From Cytophagales bacterium (GTDB taxonomy: Bacteria > Bacteroidota > Bacteroidia > Cytophagales > 172606-1), in contig JAUJNL010000037.1 in assembly GCA_030448185.1 (NCBI GenBank), positions 1-64,000 on the forward strand: a DNA stretch of 64,000 nucleotides, written 5' to 3'. Within the stretch, counting starts at the first letter, position 1, and the number at the start of each line of letters is the position of its first letter. Made by a program: the position numbers and the translations under genes. This document shows positions 9,946 to 19,298 of this stretch, one piece after another. The notes under the pieces are model-generated. The model saw nothing but the letters and a program-made list of their open reading frames with translations. It did no database searches and was not told the origin of the DNA.

Positions 9946-11169
9946 TTAAATCCGGTTTCCTCCTTCCGGGCGGGAAGTAAGCAACTCGGCTTCCGGTTCG
10001 GCATTCAGTACAATCCGGAAGGTAGTGCCTTTGCCGGGCTCGGAGCTTTTTACAAAAATTTTGCCCCCATGATAGTTTTCAATGATCCCGACAGCCAGCG
10101 TAAGGCCCAGACCCCATCACTTCTTGGTACTGAACCCGGCATCAAACACCCGTGGCTGGTTTGCTTTTGAAATTCCTTTTCCAGTATCACTGATGTCAAT
10201 AGTCAGTTTGGAGGGCTGCGCTTTCTTAATGTGAATACGGATTTCGCCAATGCCGCTCATAGCGTCCACAGCGTTTTTGCAAAGATTTTCGATTACCCAT
10301 TCAAACAGATATTTATTCATCTTAACTCCGGGCAGCGTTTCACTGTCGGCGGTAACGTACATTTTTACCTTGGTAGATATCCGTTTTTTGTAAGTAGGTG
10401 ACAATATACTGGACCCATCCATTACATTCTCTTCCTTCAGCGTGGGTACCGACCCAATACTGGAAAAGCGGGCAGTGATCATTTCCAGCCGCTGCACGTC
10501 TTTCTCCAACTCCTCCACTACCCCATCTTCAGCGTACTTGGGATCAGCTTTAAAGTATTCAATCCAGGCCATCAGGGCCGAAAGGGGAGTGCCCAACTGA
10601 TGAGCCGTTTCTTTGGCAAGCCCCACCCAGACCCGGTTCTGCTCGGCCCGCCGTGACGAGGAGAACGTTAGGTAACCCAGCACTACGAACACGGCGATAA
10701 CCGTCAGCTGTACATAGGGATAGTAGCGTAATTGCGACAACAGATACGAGTTCCGGTAGTAGATATAATTGTACTGTCCCGGGCCGTATTTAACCACAAT
10801 TGGCAGATGTTCTTCCTTCATGATCTCCAATTCCTCCTGTAGCCTTTCCTGCTTGCGTTCTTCGGATAATCCTTCCAGATTACGTACATTACGTGCCCCA
10901 CTTGGCAGAATATTTCCCTTTTCATCTACCAGTATAGAAGGGAAAATAGTGTTCTCGGTAATCAACTGCAGAAAAGCTACCGGCTCATCGTTTTCCAGAT
11001 TAGAGAAATATTTTAATGCTTCTGCGTAAAGTTCAATTTGCTCCTGCTCCCGCTGGGCCAGCCGTTTCACGATCATATTTGTATAAAAAACCGAACCGCT
11101 TCCAATCAGCAGGGCAACTAGCACGGTTATGATCTTGTGCTTCGACTTATTTAAATAAATATTCATCAT
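9946..11169 (-). pseudogene. Membrane sensor histidine kinase (in-frame stop before the G2 box)
   Basis: Two-component sensor kinase. TM1 is at residues ~10-30 (IITVLVALLIGSGSVFYTNMI), then a ~120-residue extracytoplasmic part, and TM2 (VQLTVIAVFVVLGYLTF). The dimerisation/phosphoacceptor region contains AKETAHQLGTPLSAL, with the H-box histidine. The ATPase domain has the N-box ENLCKNAVDAM and G1 DTGKGI. The frame stops at TGA 10117-10119 right after FSTKK, but the same frame continues WGLGLTLAVGIIENYHGG...GTTFRIVL (G2 box and end) to 9946. A single G-to-T change (GGA to TGA, giving FSTKKGWGLGL) would explain it. A TTG start at 11181 is possible, but the tandem ATGs at 11169/11166 look better. 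No response regulator is adjacent. Confidence 0.8.
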
Positions 11170-11272
11170 AGCCAGAACCAAAAGTTATTTTGAATCATTA
11201 TAAATTATAAAAAAGATGATAAAAGTCATTTTTTTGGCTAATAAATGTCTTTCGTTTTGCACCTTTGGGCGG

Positions 11273-11280
11273 TAACTTTG
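11273..11280 (+). promoter_or_regulatory. Candidate -7 box for hemA
   Basis: TAACTTTG matches the Bacteroidetes -7 consensus 22 bases upstream of the hemA ATG. No TTG element at 17-21 bp spacing is evident, so the promoter call rests on one box. Confidence 0.4.
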
Positions 11281-11302
11281 TAAGTGCATTACAGACCATA
11301 CT

Positions 11303-12574
11303 ATGCATCAGCATTTTAAAGCAATCAGTATTTCACACAAAATCGCTCCCGTACACCTACGGGAACAGATCGCTTTGAGTGAAAGTGCCTGTAAGGAACT
11401 ATTAGTCCGGATTCAGGAAGTTTTAGACATACAGGAACTGCTTATCTTATCTACCTGTAACCGTACGGAAGTTTATTATACCGCTGCTGAAGACAAAAGT
11501 ACCGAGATTATTAAACTGATCGGCTTGCAAAAGGGCCTCCGCGATATAGAAAATTACTTCCCCTACTTTCAGTGTTTCTCTGCGCACAACGAAGCAGTAA
11601 GCCATTTATTTGAAGTTTGCCTGGGATTACATTCTAAAGTGGTTGGTGACTTGCAAATTGCCAATCAGGCTAAAAATGCGTATCAGTGGTCGGCGGATCT
11701 GGGCTTAGCCGGGCCATTTCTGCACCGACTTATGCATGCTATCTTTTTTGCCAATAAACGGGTGGTGCAGGAAACCAGTTTCCGGGATGGAGCCGCTTCA
11801 GTCTCTTACGCTGCGGTAGAATTGGTAGAAGAGTTAACCTACGGTATGCGTAATCCCAAAGTACTGGTGGTTGGGTTAGGAGAGATTGGCGCCGATGTAT
11901 GCCGCAATATGGGCGAGAAAGATAATTATACCATTACCATTACCAATCGCACCCTGAGCAAAGCCCAAGCCTTAGCCGCTGAATACGGGCTTCGGGTAGC
12001 TCCTTTTGAGAAGGTTTGGGAGGAAGTACTGGATGCCGATGTAATTATATGCTCTATCGCTGCCCAGGAGCCATTTATTACCAAGTCAGCGGTAGCTGGA
12101 CTCGACTTTTTCACCTACAAATATTTTATTGATCTGTCGGTGCCCCGCAGCGTGGAACCATCTGTAGAGGATATGCCGGCGGCCTTGGTGTACAATATCG
12201 ATGATATCCAGGCTAAAGCTTCGTCGGCCATGCAAAAACGGTTGGCAGCGATTCCGCAGGTGAAAGCGATTATCGGGCAGGCACTGGAAGAGTTCTACGA
12301 CTGGAGCCGCGAAACGGCCGTTTCGCCAACTATTCAGAAACTGAAAAACGCCCTGGAGCAGATCCGGCAGGAAGAACTGGCCCGCCACCTGAAAGGCATG
12401 TCGGTCGAAGAAGTCCAGAAAATGGATCAGATTACCAAAGGTATGATGCAGAAGATCATCAAACTGCCCGTGCTGCAACTGAAGGCGGCCTGCAAACGCG
12501 GCGAGGCCGAAACCTTAATCGATGTACTTAATGACTTATTTAATCTCGAAAAGCAGCCAGACAAAGTAAAGTAA
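11303..12574 (+). CDS. hemA: Glutamyl-tRNA reductase
   Basis: Reduces glutamyl-tRNA(Glu) to glutamate-1-semialdehyde with NADPH, the first step of C5-pathway tetrapyrrole synthesis. The catalytic cysteine is C52 in STCNRTEVYY. The NADPH-binding Rossmann motif VLVVGLGEIGADVC is near residue 190, and the C-terminal helical dimerisation domain ends the 423-aa protein. Length and frame are normal. It is transcribed divergently from the histidine kinase gene (134 bp gap) and is followed by a hairpin terminator. Other heme genes are not in the window. Confidence 0.97.
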   Translation: MHQHFKAISISHKIAPVHLREQIALSESACKELLVRIQEVLDIQELLILSTCNRTEVYYTAAEDKSTEIIKLIGLQKGLRDIENYFPYFQCFSAHNEAVSHLFEVCLGLHSKVVGDLQIANQAKNAYQWSADLGLAGPFLHRLMHAIFFANKRVVQETSFRDGAASVSYAAVELVEELTYGMRNPKVLVVGLGEIGADVCRNMGEKDNYTITITNRTLSKAQALAAEYGLRVAPFEKVWEEVLDADVIICSIAAQEPFITKSAVAGLDFFTYKYFIDLSVPRSVEPSVEDMPAALVYNIDDIQAKASSAMQKRLAAIPQVKAIIGQALEEFYDWSRETAVSPTIQKLKNALEQIRQEELARHLKGMSVEEVQKMDQITKGMMQKIIKLPVLQLKAACKRGEAETLIDVLNDLFNLEKQPDKVK

Positions 12575-12597
12575 AGCTTACGATTTAATTACTTGTG

Positions 12598-12618
12598 AAG
12601 CTCCTGCCTAAGGGGCTT
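12598..12618 (+). terminator. Terminator after hemA
   Basis: A 7-bp stem with one G-U pair (12598-12604 with 12612-12618), followed by TTTTGCTTTTT, 24 bp past the hemA stop. Confidence 0.65.
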
Positions 12619-12733
12619 TTGCTTTTTGTGGCGCCTTCTTTTGGCAAACCCTATATGGTAATGCCGGCAAGCTTTTCTCCTGAAAAATACCTGCTTAGCG
12701 ATGTATTATTTTTGAATAAATGAGAGTATAAGC

Positions 12734-12764
12734 TTGTAATTTCTCAAAATAGTCATTACCTTCA
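12734..12764 (+). promoter_or_regulatory. Promoter of the cold-shock gene
   Basis: TTG (12734-12736), 20-bp spacer, TACCTTCA (12757-12764), close to the Bacteroidetes TTG/TAnnTTTG pattern and with the same -7 box as the trpC promoter at 60975. It leaves a ~30-nt leader before the ATG. Confidence 0.55.
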
Positions 12765-12800
12765 CGTTATAATTTATTTTAATCTTCAATAAGAAAAGTA

Positions 12801-12992
12801 ATGCAATCTGGAGTAGTAAAGTTTTTTAATGAAACGAAGGGTTTCGGTTTCATTAAAGCTAATGGTTCTGACAAAGACATTTTTGTTCACGTATCAGGTT
12901 TGATCGACGAGGTTAAACAAGATGATGAAGTTACCTTCGAAGTAGAACAAGGCCGCAAAGGACCAAACGCTATTAACGTAAAGTTAGCCTAA
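12801..12992 (+). CDS. Cold-shock protein (CspA family)
   Basis: Small single-domain OB-fold protein that binds single-stranded RNA/DNA and acts as an RNA chaperone. At 63 aa it has both RNA-binding motifs: RNP1 KGFGFI and RNP2 DIFVHVS. The frame is intact and length typical. It is monocistronic, with a promoter upstream and a strong terminator 31 bp downstream. Codon use is more AT-rich than its neighbours, as is common for highly expressed csp genes. Confidence 0.95.
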   Translation: MQSGVVKFFNETKGFGFIKANGSDKDIFVHVSGLIDEVKQDDEVTFEVEQGRKGPNAINVKLA

Positions 12993-13022
12993 TATATACT
13001 AATAATATATATGCCCCTTTAC

Positions 13023-13039
13023 AGCCCCTTTTAGGGGCT
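13023..13039 (+). terminator. Terminator of the cold-shock gene
   Basis: AGCCCCT (13023-13029) and AGGGGCT (13033-13039) form a 7-bp stem with a 3-base loop followed by TTTTTTATTTT. Confidence 0.85.
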
Positions 13040-13096
13040 TTTTTATTTTCACCGATTTCATTCCTTACGCTGCCTGTATTTGCCCGTTATAGTGTT

Positions 13097-13975
13097 ATGA
13101 ATATAACGTATGGCTTGGCTAATAACTATTACCAGGTGAATGGTGTCCGGTTGCATGTAGTAGAGAGTGGTCCGGAGGAGGGGCCCGTATTCCTCCTTCT
13201 GCACGGTTTTCCGGAATTTTGGTACGGCTGGCGCAAGCAGATTCCCTATTTTGCTGCCTTGGGTTACCGGGTAGTAGTTCCTGACCAACGAGGTTATAAC
13301 CTGAGCAGTAAGCCCCCGGCCATCAGAAGTTACGCAGTAGAAGAATTAATGCGGGATGTAATAGAACTTATTAAGCAATTGGGTGCCGATAAAGTATACC
13401 TGGCAGGTCATGATTGGGGAGCCATTGTAGCCTGGAACCTGGCTATCTTTTACCCGCAGTACTTACACAGAGTAATCATCCTGAATGTACCTCATCCCGC
13501 AGTGATGGTTCAAACGCTTCGTAAACGCGTAGATCAGTTGCGGCGGAGCTGGTATATCTTTTTTATTCAATTGCCTTGGTTGCCCGAAAAATTTGTAAGC
13601 CGGGCCAATTTTAGATTTTTAACCAGAATGTTCCGGAAAACCTCCTTGCCGGGAACGTTCAGCGAGGCCGACTTGCAGCAATATCAGACCGCATGGAGTC
13701 AACCGGGTAGCTTTACCGCTATGCTCAACTGGTACCGGGCAGTGCGGTATGGACGTCAACCCAACGCAAGAACCTCAAAAGCCCCTATTGCACTGCCCAT
13801 TCTCATTATTTGGGGCGCAAAAGATGCCTTTCTGCATAGCGAAATGGCCCAAAAAAGTGTAAAAATGTGCGCTAATGGACAATAAATTCTGATGAAAAAA
13901 GCTACCCACTGGCTGCATCATGAGAAACCGCAGGTTGTCAATCAGGCAATCGCACAGTTTTTGCAAGATATTTAA
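13097..13975 (+). pseudogene. Alpha/beta hydrolase, epoxide-hydrolase-like (in-frame stop)
   Basis: Alpha/beta-hydrolase of the soluble epoxide-hydrolase group. Visible are the oxyanion-hole motif HGFPEFW and the nucleophile elbow GHDWGA, where the nucleophile is an aspartate as in epoxide hydrolases and haloalkane dehalogenases. A lid region follows, then the acid region LIIWGAKDAF. The frame stops at TAA 13883-13885 after ANGQ, but the same frame continues ILMKKATHWLHHEKPQVVNQAIAQFLQDI to 13975. That tail contains the catalytic histidine (ATHW), so the short form could not be active. A TTA-to-TAA base change would restore QLILMKKATHW. No operon partner is evident. Confidence 0.8.
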
Positions 13976-14278
13976 TAATCACTCAACTGTCGCTTGCCTC
14001 CGGAGAATGGCAACTATGAAGCAGGTGTTCCGCCTGAGCAGAAAGGCAAAAGTCCTGTGTCAGGTACACATCTCCGTAAAATGGGCCGGTGCCGGAAGCC
14101 CTCCGATATTTGTCACTCGGCTAGAGTCAAGCGATTGTCCCTTACATTGTTTTTATTATTTCAGACGTTATGCATAACATCTCTACTTCTTACCTCTTTT
14201 CTCCTGCCACTGCTGCTGCACCTGCCACTTTTTCTACCTCTTACTTCCGAAATCCTGCCTCCGCCATCCGAAATGATG
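13976..14278. other. Intergenic region with pyrimidine-rich repeat
   Basis: About 300 bp without a gene. The right part (14165-14227) is CT-rich and closely resembles 43487-43542: both contain GCCACTGCTGCT after an ACATCTCTA/ACGTCTCTA stretch. Both copies lie immediately downstream of a minus-strand gene. Nothing else was recognised. Confidence 0.5.
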
Positions 14279-15853
14279 CTACTCCGGCTGCTCCAGCTTT
14301 TCGGGTTCGGCTGAAATTACCTCACAGGTTGCATTTACGGCTTGCACTCTGCGTTCTACGTTAAACCGCTCTACCGCTCCTGGTTCAAGCCGCCCGTGTT
14401 CGTAGAGATAAATGCCTAATACCCGATTTTCTTCGTTCAGGAACCGGATGCGTAGCGTAACGTTGTTGAAAGCAATATTTGACGCTGCATTGGATAATAC
14501 GATTTTTAGGGCAAAACGATTATTGCCACCCGAGGCAGAGTCAGCAGACGGAGGGACGGGCTCATACTCCAGATGAATACGGGATAAAGCCTCTGCACTT
14601 ACCTTTTTTCCTTCCTCAACTGGCGGAGTAACTACAGAGACAGAATCAGCCGAAACGGTCTCTGTTTCATGGGTTGCCGGTGTTTTGGTTTCTTCTGCTT
14701 CTACAGTAGGAGAGGGTTGTTTTTTGCTTCGTTCCGGTTTCGTTTCTATCACCGGTGGTGAATCATTACGAGAAATTTCTCGGTCTTCGGGCAGTAATGC
14801 CAATATCACGCCTAATAAACTCAGCAGCACGCCTATGCCCAGCAACATTGCCAGCCAATTAGTACCCTTTTTCTTTGTTTCTTTGGCACCAATAGTCGAA
14901 GTAATTTTCGTCTGATTGGGTCTGGCAATGGTGGTATGGGCTAACTGCGGATTAGGGGGCGGCACTGCAGGACGCAACTTCTCCTGCAAGGTAGCCGTAG
15001 TCTGAGAATTGACGGCGCTGGCTAGCGGAGTGGTATTATCCATCAGGGCTTGGCGGAAAGCATGGCAGTCTTGAAACCGCTCTGCCGGATTTTTAGCGGT
15101 TGCCTTATCTACTAACCCTTGCATTTGGTCCGATACGCCCGGATAGCGTGCCTGCATGCGGGGTAGGGGATCGTTGAGGATGTGCTGATACACTACGTAC
15201 TCCGACAGATTGTCTCCTTCGTAGGGCGAGTGGCCCGTCAGCATTTGAAAAAGCGTAACGCCCAGTGAATATACATCACTCCGTTTATCCAATGATTCGC
15301 CCCGTACCTGTTCGGGACTCATGTATAACACGGTTCCCATCCGGGTGCCGGTTTTGGTCATCGTATCTACTCCATGGCCAATAAGCTTGGCAATGCCAAA
15401 ATCCAGAATCTTTGGGCTACCGGAATTATTGATAATGATATTGGAGGGTTTAATATCCCGGTGAATCACGTGCTGGTCATGGGCATAGGCAACCGCCTCC
15501 AGAATTTTGGAGAACAGCGGCACAGCTTTGGCATCGGGAATCGGCCCCGAAACGGTGTGGATGTATTCGTCCAGTGGTTTGCCTTCCACGTATTCCAGGA
15601 ACAGGTACAGCTTATCTTCCTCCTCCCAGTAATCATATAGGGTGACGATGTTGGGGTGATGCAGGTGCGATAACGTAGCCGCTTCATTGCGAAACCGTTC
15701 CCGAATCAGCGGATTCCCCGTTAGGGTAGGATGCAGGACTTTAATGGCAATTTTCCGGCCCAGTTGCGTATGTACCGCCAGATACACGCTGCCCATGCCA
15801 CCCGTGCCGAGCAGTGATTCAATCCGGTAATTGCGCACCTGTTGACCAATCAT
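14279..15853 (-). CDS. Ser/Thr protein kinase (PknB-like) with one transmembrane segment
   Basis: Hanks-type kinase that phosphorylates Ser/Thr on target proteins. The kinase domain covers residues ~8-270: P-loop GTGGMGSVYLA, lysine in KIAIKVL, catalytic HRDIKPSN, DFGIAK, and a GTVLYMSPEQ activation/P+1 loop. A proline-rich linker leads to a single TM helix (WLAMLLGIGVLLSLLGVILAL, ~335-355), and the C-terminal ~165 residues would be periplasmic with no recognised sensor domain. PASTA repeats are absent, unlike Firmicutes/Actinobacteria PknB. Frame intact. It is the last of three same-strand genes with PP2C and FHA proteins, a classic kinase/phosphatase/phosphopeptide-reader set. Confidence 0.93.
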   Translation of the reverse strand: MIGQQVRNYRIESLLGTGGMGSVYLAVHTQLGRKIAIKVLHPTLTGNPLIRERFRNEAATLSHLHHPNIVTLYDYWEEEDKLYLFLEYVEGKPLDEYIHTVSGPIPDAKAVPLFSKILEAVAYAHDQHVIHRDIKPSNIIINNSGSPKILDFGIAKLIGHGVDTMTKTGTRMGTVLYMSPEQVRGESLDKRSDVYSLGVTLFQMLTGHSPYEGDNLSEYVVYQHILNDPLPRMQARYPGVSDQMQGLVDKATAKNPAERFQDCHAFRQALMDNTTPLASAVNSQTTATLQEKLRPAVPPPNPQLAHTTIARPNQTKITSTIGAKETKKKGTNWLAMLLGIGVLLSLLGVILALLPEDREISRNDSPPVIETKPERSKKQPSPTVEAEETKTPATHETETVSADSVSVVTPPVEEGKKVSAEALSRIHLEYEPVPPSADSASGGNNRFALKIVLSNAASNIAFNNVTLRIRFLNEENRVLGIYLYEHGRLEPGAVERFNVERRVQAVNATCEVISAEPEKLEQPE

Positions 15854-15967
15854 GGTGTTTGAAATGTTAGACTTTGGGTATTAGGTAGTAAGGTACTAGG
15901 TATTGGAAAAAGAGGAAAACCGCAGAACAAGAAATATCGAAGGAAGAATGGCGAAAGATTTTGGAAG

Positions 15968-15987
15968 AGACGCGATTAATCGCGTCT
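15968..15987. repeat. Perfect 20-bp palindrome
   Basis: AGACGCGATTAATCGCGTCT is fully self-complementary. It lies in the 234-bp gap between the kinase and phosphatase genes, inside a region that also carries inverted ATCGAA-type motifs (15925-16050). It could be a protein-binding site, a transcript hairpin, or a genomic repeat. Confidence 0.6.
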
Positions 15988-16087
15988 GTACGTAGTTGGT
16001 TCAGTTGCCTTCGTCATTCAATATCCCTTGTTCGATATTCAACATTAATTTTTGTCATTGGAAAAACTAATATCCATTACCTAACAT

Positions 16088-17660
16088 TTACTGCTTTTCC
16101 GCGAAGGGAATATAGAGCGTTTCGCCGCGATCGGCCCGGTCCTGAGTCTTACCATTGGCGGCCATAATCAGGTCTTTCGGCACATTATACTTGCGCGAAA
16201 CTACATTGAGCACGTCTCCCGGCCCCACCGTGTGAACCGCTTTTACCTTCACTTTCAGTTTGGTTACGTCTGATTTAATATCTCCTTCTTTCACATTGCC
16301 ATTAAGGCTCTTTAACGTTTCCAGTTTCAGATTGTACCGGCGGGCAATCGAATTAAATGTTTCCCCTGCTTTTACGGTGTGCGTAATGGTAGTACCTCCG
16401 CTTGCAGTTGATGTAGTCTTCTCCGGTTTATCAGGTTTTTTTGTGGTAGAAGCACCATTGGATGGCGGATTTTCTGCTTCCTCCGTAACTGCTGACTCGT
16501 CAGCAACAGCCGTGGTATCTAAGCGGCCAGTAACTAATTCTGAATTTTCCACCGGATCGTCGGACATATATTTAGAACCACTAATAAACAGAACTATTAC
16601 AATCAGGGCCAGTGTACCTAGTACAATTAAAGAAATATCAGGGCCCTTACGGGCAGCAGCTTTACGGGGCATCTGGGGAGATAAGGTTGGTGGTGAGGGA
16701 GGCGTAACGGGGCTTGGCTCTGCTTTGGGCTTTTCAAAAACGGGCTGTTCCGTTCTCGAAACGGGTACCGCAGGAACGGGCTTCGGCGTGATAAATGGGT
16801 CATTGACCGGTTGCTCAAAGATTGATTGATCCAAAACCGGCTTCTCAATAACCGTATGCTCAATGGCCGGTTTTGGGGGAACCGGAGGAGGTATTATTGG
16901 CTGGGGAGTAGCCTTAAATTGGATGATTTGAACAGTGGTATTATCATATCCTCCGGGCTCATTAGCTCTTTCAACCAATCGCATGGCTCGTTGCTGGACC
17001 GAACTTCCACCCAGCAGCTCCAGCCGGATGTCTTCATCGGATAAAGTTCCGGTCAGCCCATCCGTGCAAAGCAGAAACAGGTCATCCGGGCGAGGTTTTA
17101 GTGGTTGGGCACCTACATCTACTTGTATATCGCGGGAAGTACCCAAAGCCCGGGTAAGTTCGTTGCGCCGGGGATGGTTTTCGGCTTCTTGCTCCGTAAT
17201 TACCCCTTGGTCTACCAACTGCTGTACGTACGAATGGTCCCTGGTTAGTCTTTCGAGTCGTCCGCCGGATAGCCGGTAGATACGACTATCGCCGACGTGG
17301 GCGTAATATACCTCCCCGGCGCGGAAGAGCAACACCACGCTGGTAGTACCCATGCCGTACAACTGCGGGTTTTGCTGAGCGGCGGCATAGATTTGCCCGT
17401 TGGCATACAGCAACGCCTGTTTGAGTGCTCTCTCTGGGGTAGTCGTAAGGCCGGTGTTCAAAGAAGGTCCGGATACTGGCAACGGCAGTCTGGGCAGCAG
17501 TAGCGCCACCGAGGTGGCCACCCATTCCATCGCAGACTACAAAAATGTGACCGTTTACGGTATTGAAGTAGCCCAGGTAGTCTTCATTGGCTTTTCGGAC
17601 CCGACCAATGTCGGTGTGGTTGCCAAATTCAAAAGGTATCGGCTCGTCGTTAATTGCCAT
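16088..17660 (-). pseudogene. PP2C-family phosphatase fused to two LysM domains (one frameshift)
   Basis: Metal-dependent Ser/Thr phosphatase expected to oppose the neighbouring kinase. The N-terminal PP2C domain has NHTDIGRVRKANEDYLG, VVCDGMGGH (metal-binding aspartate), HVGDSRIY, CTDGLTG and GGYDNTTV. A proline-rich linker follows, then a TM helix (SLIVLGTLALIVIVLFISG), and a C-terminal part with two LysM repeats (HTVKAGETFNSIARRYNL and HTVGPGDVLNVVSRKYNV) that bind peptidoglycan. An extra C in a CCCC run near 17437 splits the gene into two frames; removing it gives one ~524-aa protein. It sits between the FHA gene and the kinase gene. The cytoplasmic-phosphatase/periplasmic-LysM topology is inferred. 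Confidence 0.85.
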
Positions 17661-17803
17661 GGAAAATCGGTTAAGTAAGTACTGAAACAGGAGTAATGAT
17701 AAATTGTAAATGCTAGAAGGTAAATGAAAAATAGTCTAATCAATTAATCATTAATGGTATCGCCTACCCTTATTGAGCATGTAAAATTTACCATCCACTT
17801 AAA

Positions 17804-18391
17804 TTACAAAGCGGAGCGGAACTTGAAGGTAGTGCTGCCTACCCGTATCGTATCGCCATCCTGCAACGTGCCTTCGTCGCGAATCTCCCCATTAATGAAG
17901 GTGCCATTCGTTGAAAACTCATCCTTGAAACGAAACCCGTCCACGCGGTACAGAATGGTCAGGTGACGGCCCGAAACGGCAAGGTCGTTTGGTACTACAA
18001 TATCACAAGCCGGGTCAGCGCCGATCAGGTTGCGTCCTTCGTACAGCCGGAAGTCAACCCCAAATGGATTAATGGTGTAGGAAACCAGCCATCCAGCCAG
18101 TTTTCGTTCCGCCTGAGGCGCAGGGGTACCGCTCAATAGCTGCGTTTTAGCCAGATTATTAGCTGCGTTATGCGCAGGCACCGTCGTACCTGGCGTATTG
18201 GTAACCGGAATCTGATTGGTTGTTTCTACCTTTGTGTGATCCCATCCCGAATCTACTTTTGGGGTAGAAATAATCGTATTCTTCAATTGGTTAGGTCCGC
18301 TGTGACTGAACCCCGGCTTGGGGCAATAGGGGCACTCTTCCAAGTTGTTAGCATAGTAGTGGCCATTTTTACAAAGCTTAAATTCACTCAT
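17804..18391 (-). CDS. FHA-domain protein with N-terminal zinc ribbon
   Basis: Phosphothreonine reader likely working with the adjacent kinase and phosphatase. Residues 1-25 contain a C...CPYC pattern (LCKNGHYYANNLEECPYCP) of a double-Cys zinc ribbon. A low-complexity linker follows. Residues ~110-190 form an FHA domain (NLIGADPACDIVV...VSGRHLTILY...STNGTFING), including the conserved GR/S/H/N residues that contact phosphothreonine. 195 aa, intact. It is first in a three-gene set (FHA, PP2C-LysM, kinase) reading leftward. Confidence 0.9.
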   Translation of the reverse strand: MSEFKLCKNGHYYANNLEECPYCPKPGFSHSGPNQLKNTIISTPKVDSGWDHTKVETTNQIPVTNTPGTTVPAHNAANNLAKTQLLSGTPAPQAERKLAGWLVSYTINPFGVDFRLYEGRNLIGADPACDIVVPNDLAVSGRHLTILYRVDGFRFKDEFSTNGTFINGEIRDEGTLQDGDTIRVGSTTFKFRSAL

Positions 18392-18617
18392 GGGTATTTC
18401 GGATGTAGGAACGGGGAAGGCGGATATGCTAATTAGTGGATATGCCGACGGAGGAATTATTGAATAGCTATATTATTAAATGGTTAGCTGCTGTTACACA
18501 AACCCCTTTGTGCCTGCTGCTTTGCTTAAAGATGTAAAGGATGCATGTTCCGCAGCATAGCTTTTTAGGTAGTATAACGCTAAAAAGCCGTTAATCTCAT
18601 CCTGATAGCTGTATAAT

Positions 18618-18636
18618 CACGGAATTAAATTCCGTG
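18618..18636. repeat. Short intergenic hairpin
   Basis: CACGGAAT - TAA - ATTCCGTG, an 8-bp perfect stem between purE and the FHA gene. It has no T-tract, so it is not an obvious terminator. Confidence 0.5.
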
Positions 18637-18652
18637 TGAGCAGTTGATATTT

Positions 18653-19168
18653 TTAAGTTCCATCCGACATCCGCCCTCCGACTTCTGAAATTACTTCGAT
18701 TTTCTTCGCGGCTTCTTCCACTTTTTGCCGTAAGTCATCTTTGTAAGCCTGCAATTTATTAGCTACTCCTTCGTCAAAGGTGCTTATTATCTGAGCGGCC
18801 AGAATACCTGCATTCTTAGCTCCGTCCAGAGCCACCGTGGCTACGGGTGCACCGCCCGGCATCTGCAGAATCGACAGGACTGAGTCCCAGCCATCAATGG
18901 AGTTGGATGATTTAACCGGCACTCCAATTACTGGTAGTGTAGTCAGGGAAGCAACCATACCTGGTAGGTGAGCTGCGCCGCCAGCTCCGGCAATAATTAC
19001 TTTTAAGCCTCGGCTGCGGGCATTTTCGGCATAGTCAACCATGCGGTGGGGCGTACGGTGCGCCGACACAATCGTGAGTTCGTAAGGTACGCCAAATTCC
19101 TTCAGCATTTCCGCAGCCGCTGACATGACTCTCAGGTCTGACTCGCTGCCCATAATAATTCCAACCAT
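18653..19168 (-). CDS. purE: N5-carboxyaminoimidazole ribonucleotide mutase
   Basis: Converts N5-CAIR to CAIR in purine biosynthesis. The class I PurE signature is present: MGSESDL near the N-terminus, SAHRTPHRM around residue 40, [11 protein letters not shown] and LPVIGVPV. The 171-aa length is typical, with a short C-terminal extension. Frame intact. It follows purK on the same strand with a 130-bp gap containing an imperfect foldback; the two enzymes act in sequence. Confidence 0.96.
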   Translation of the reverse strand: MVGIIMGSESDLRVMSAAAEMLKEFGVPYELTIVSAHRTPHRMVDYAENARSRGLKVIIAGAGGAAHLPGMVASLTTLPVIGVPVKSSNSIDGWDSVLSILQMPGGAPVATVALDGAKNAGILAAQIISTFDEGVANKLQAYKDDLRQKVEEAAKKIEVISEVGGRMSDGT

Positions 19169-19298
19169 GCATGTTGAGTTAATGAGTGTATAAGTTAAAA
19201 GCTAAGTGAATTAGCAAGTTTATGAGTAAATCAGTTCTTCGTAAGGAGTTTACAGTATAGAATTGACTCATATACTTTACCCTCATTTACTCATAAAC

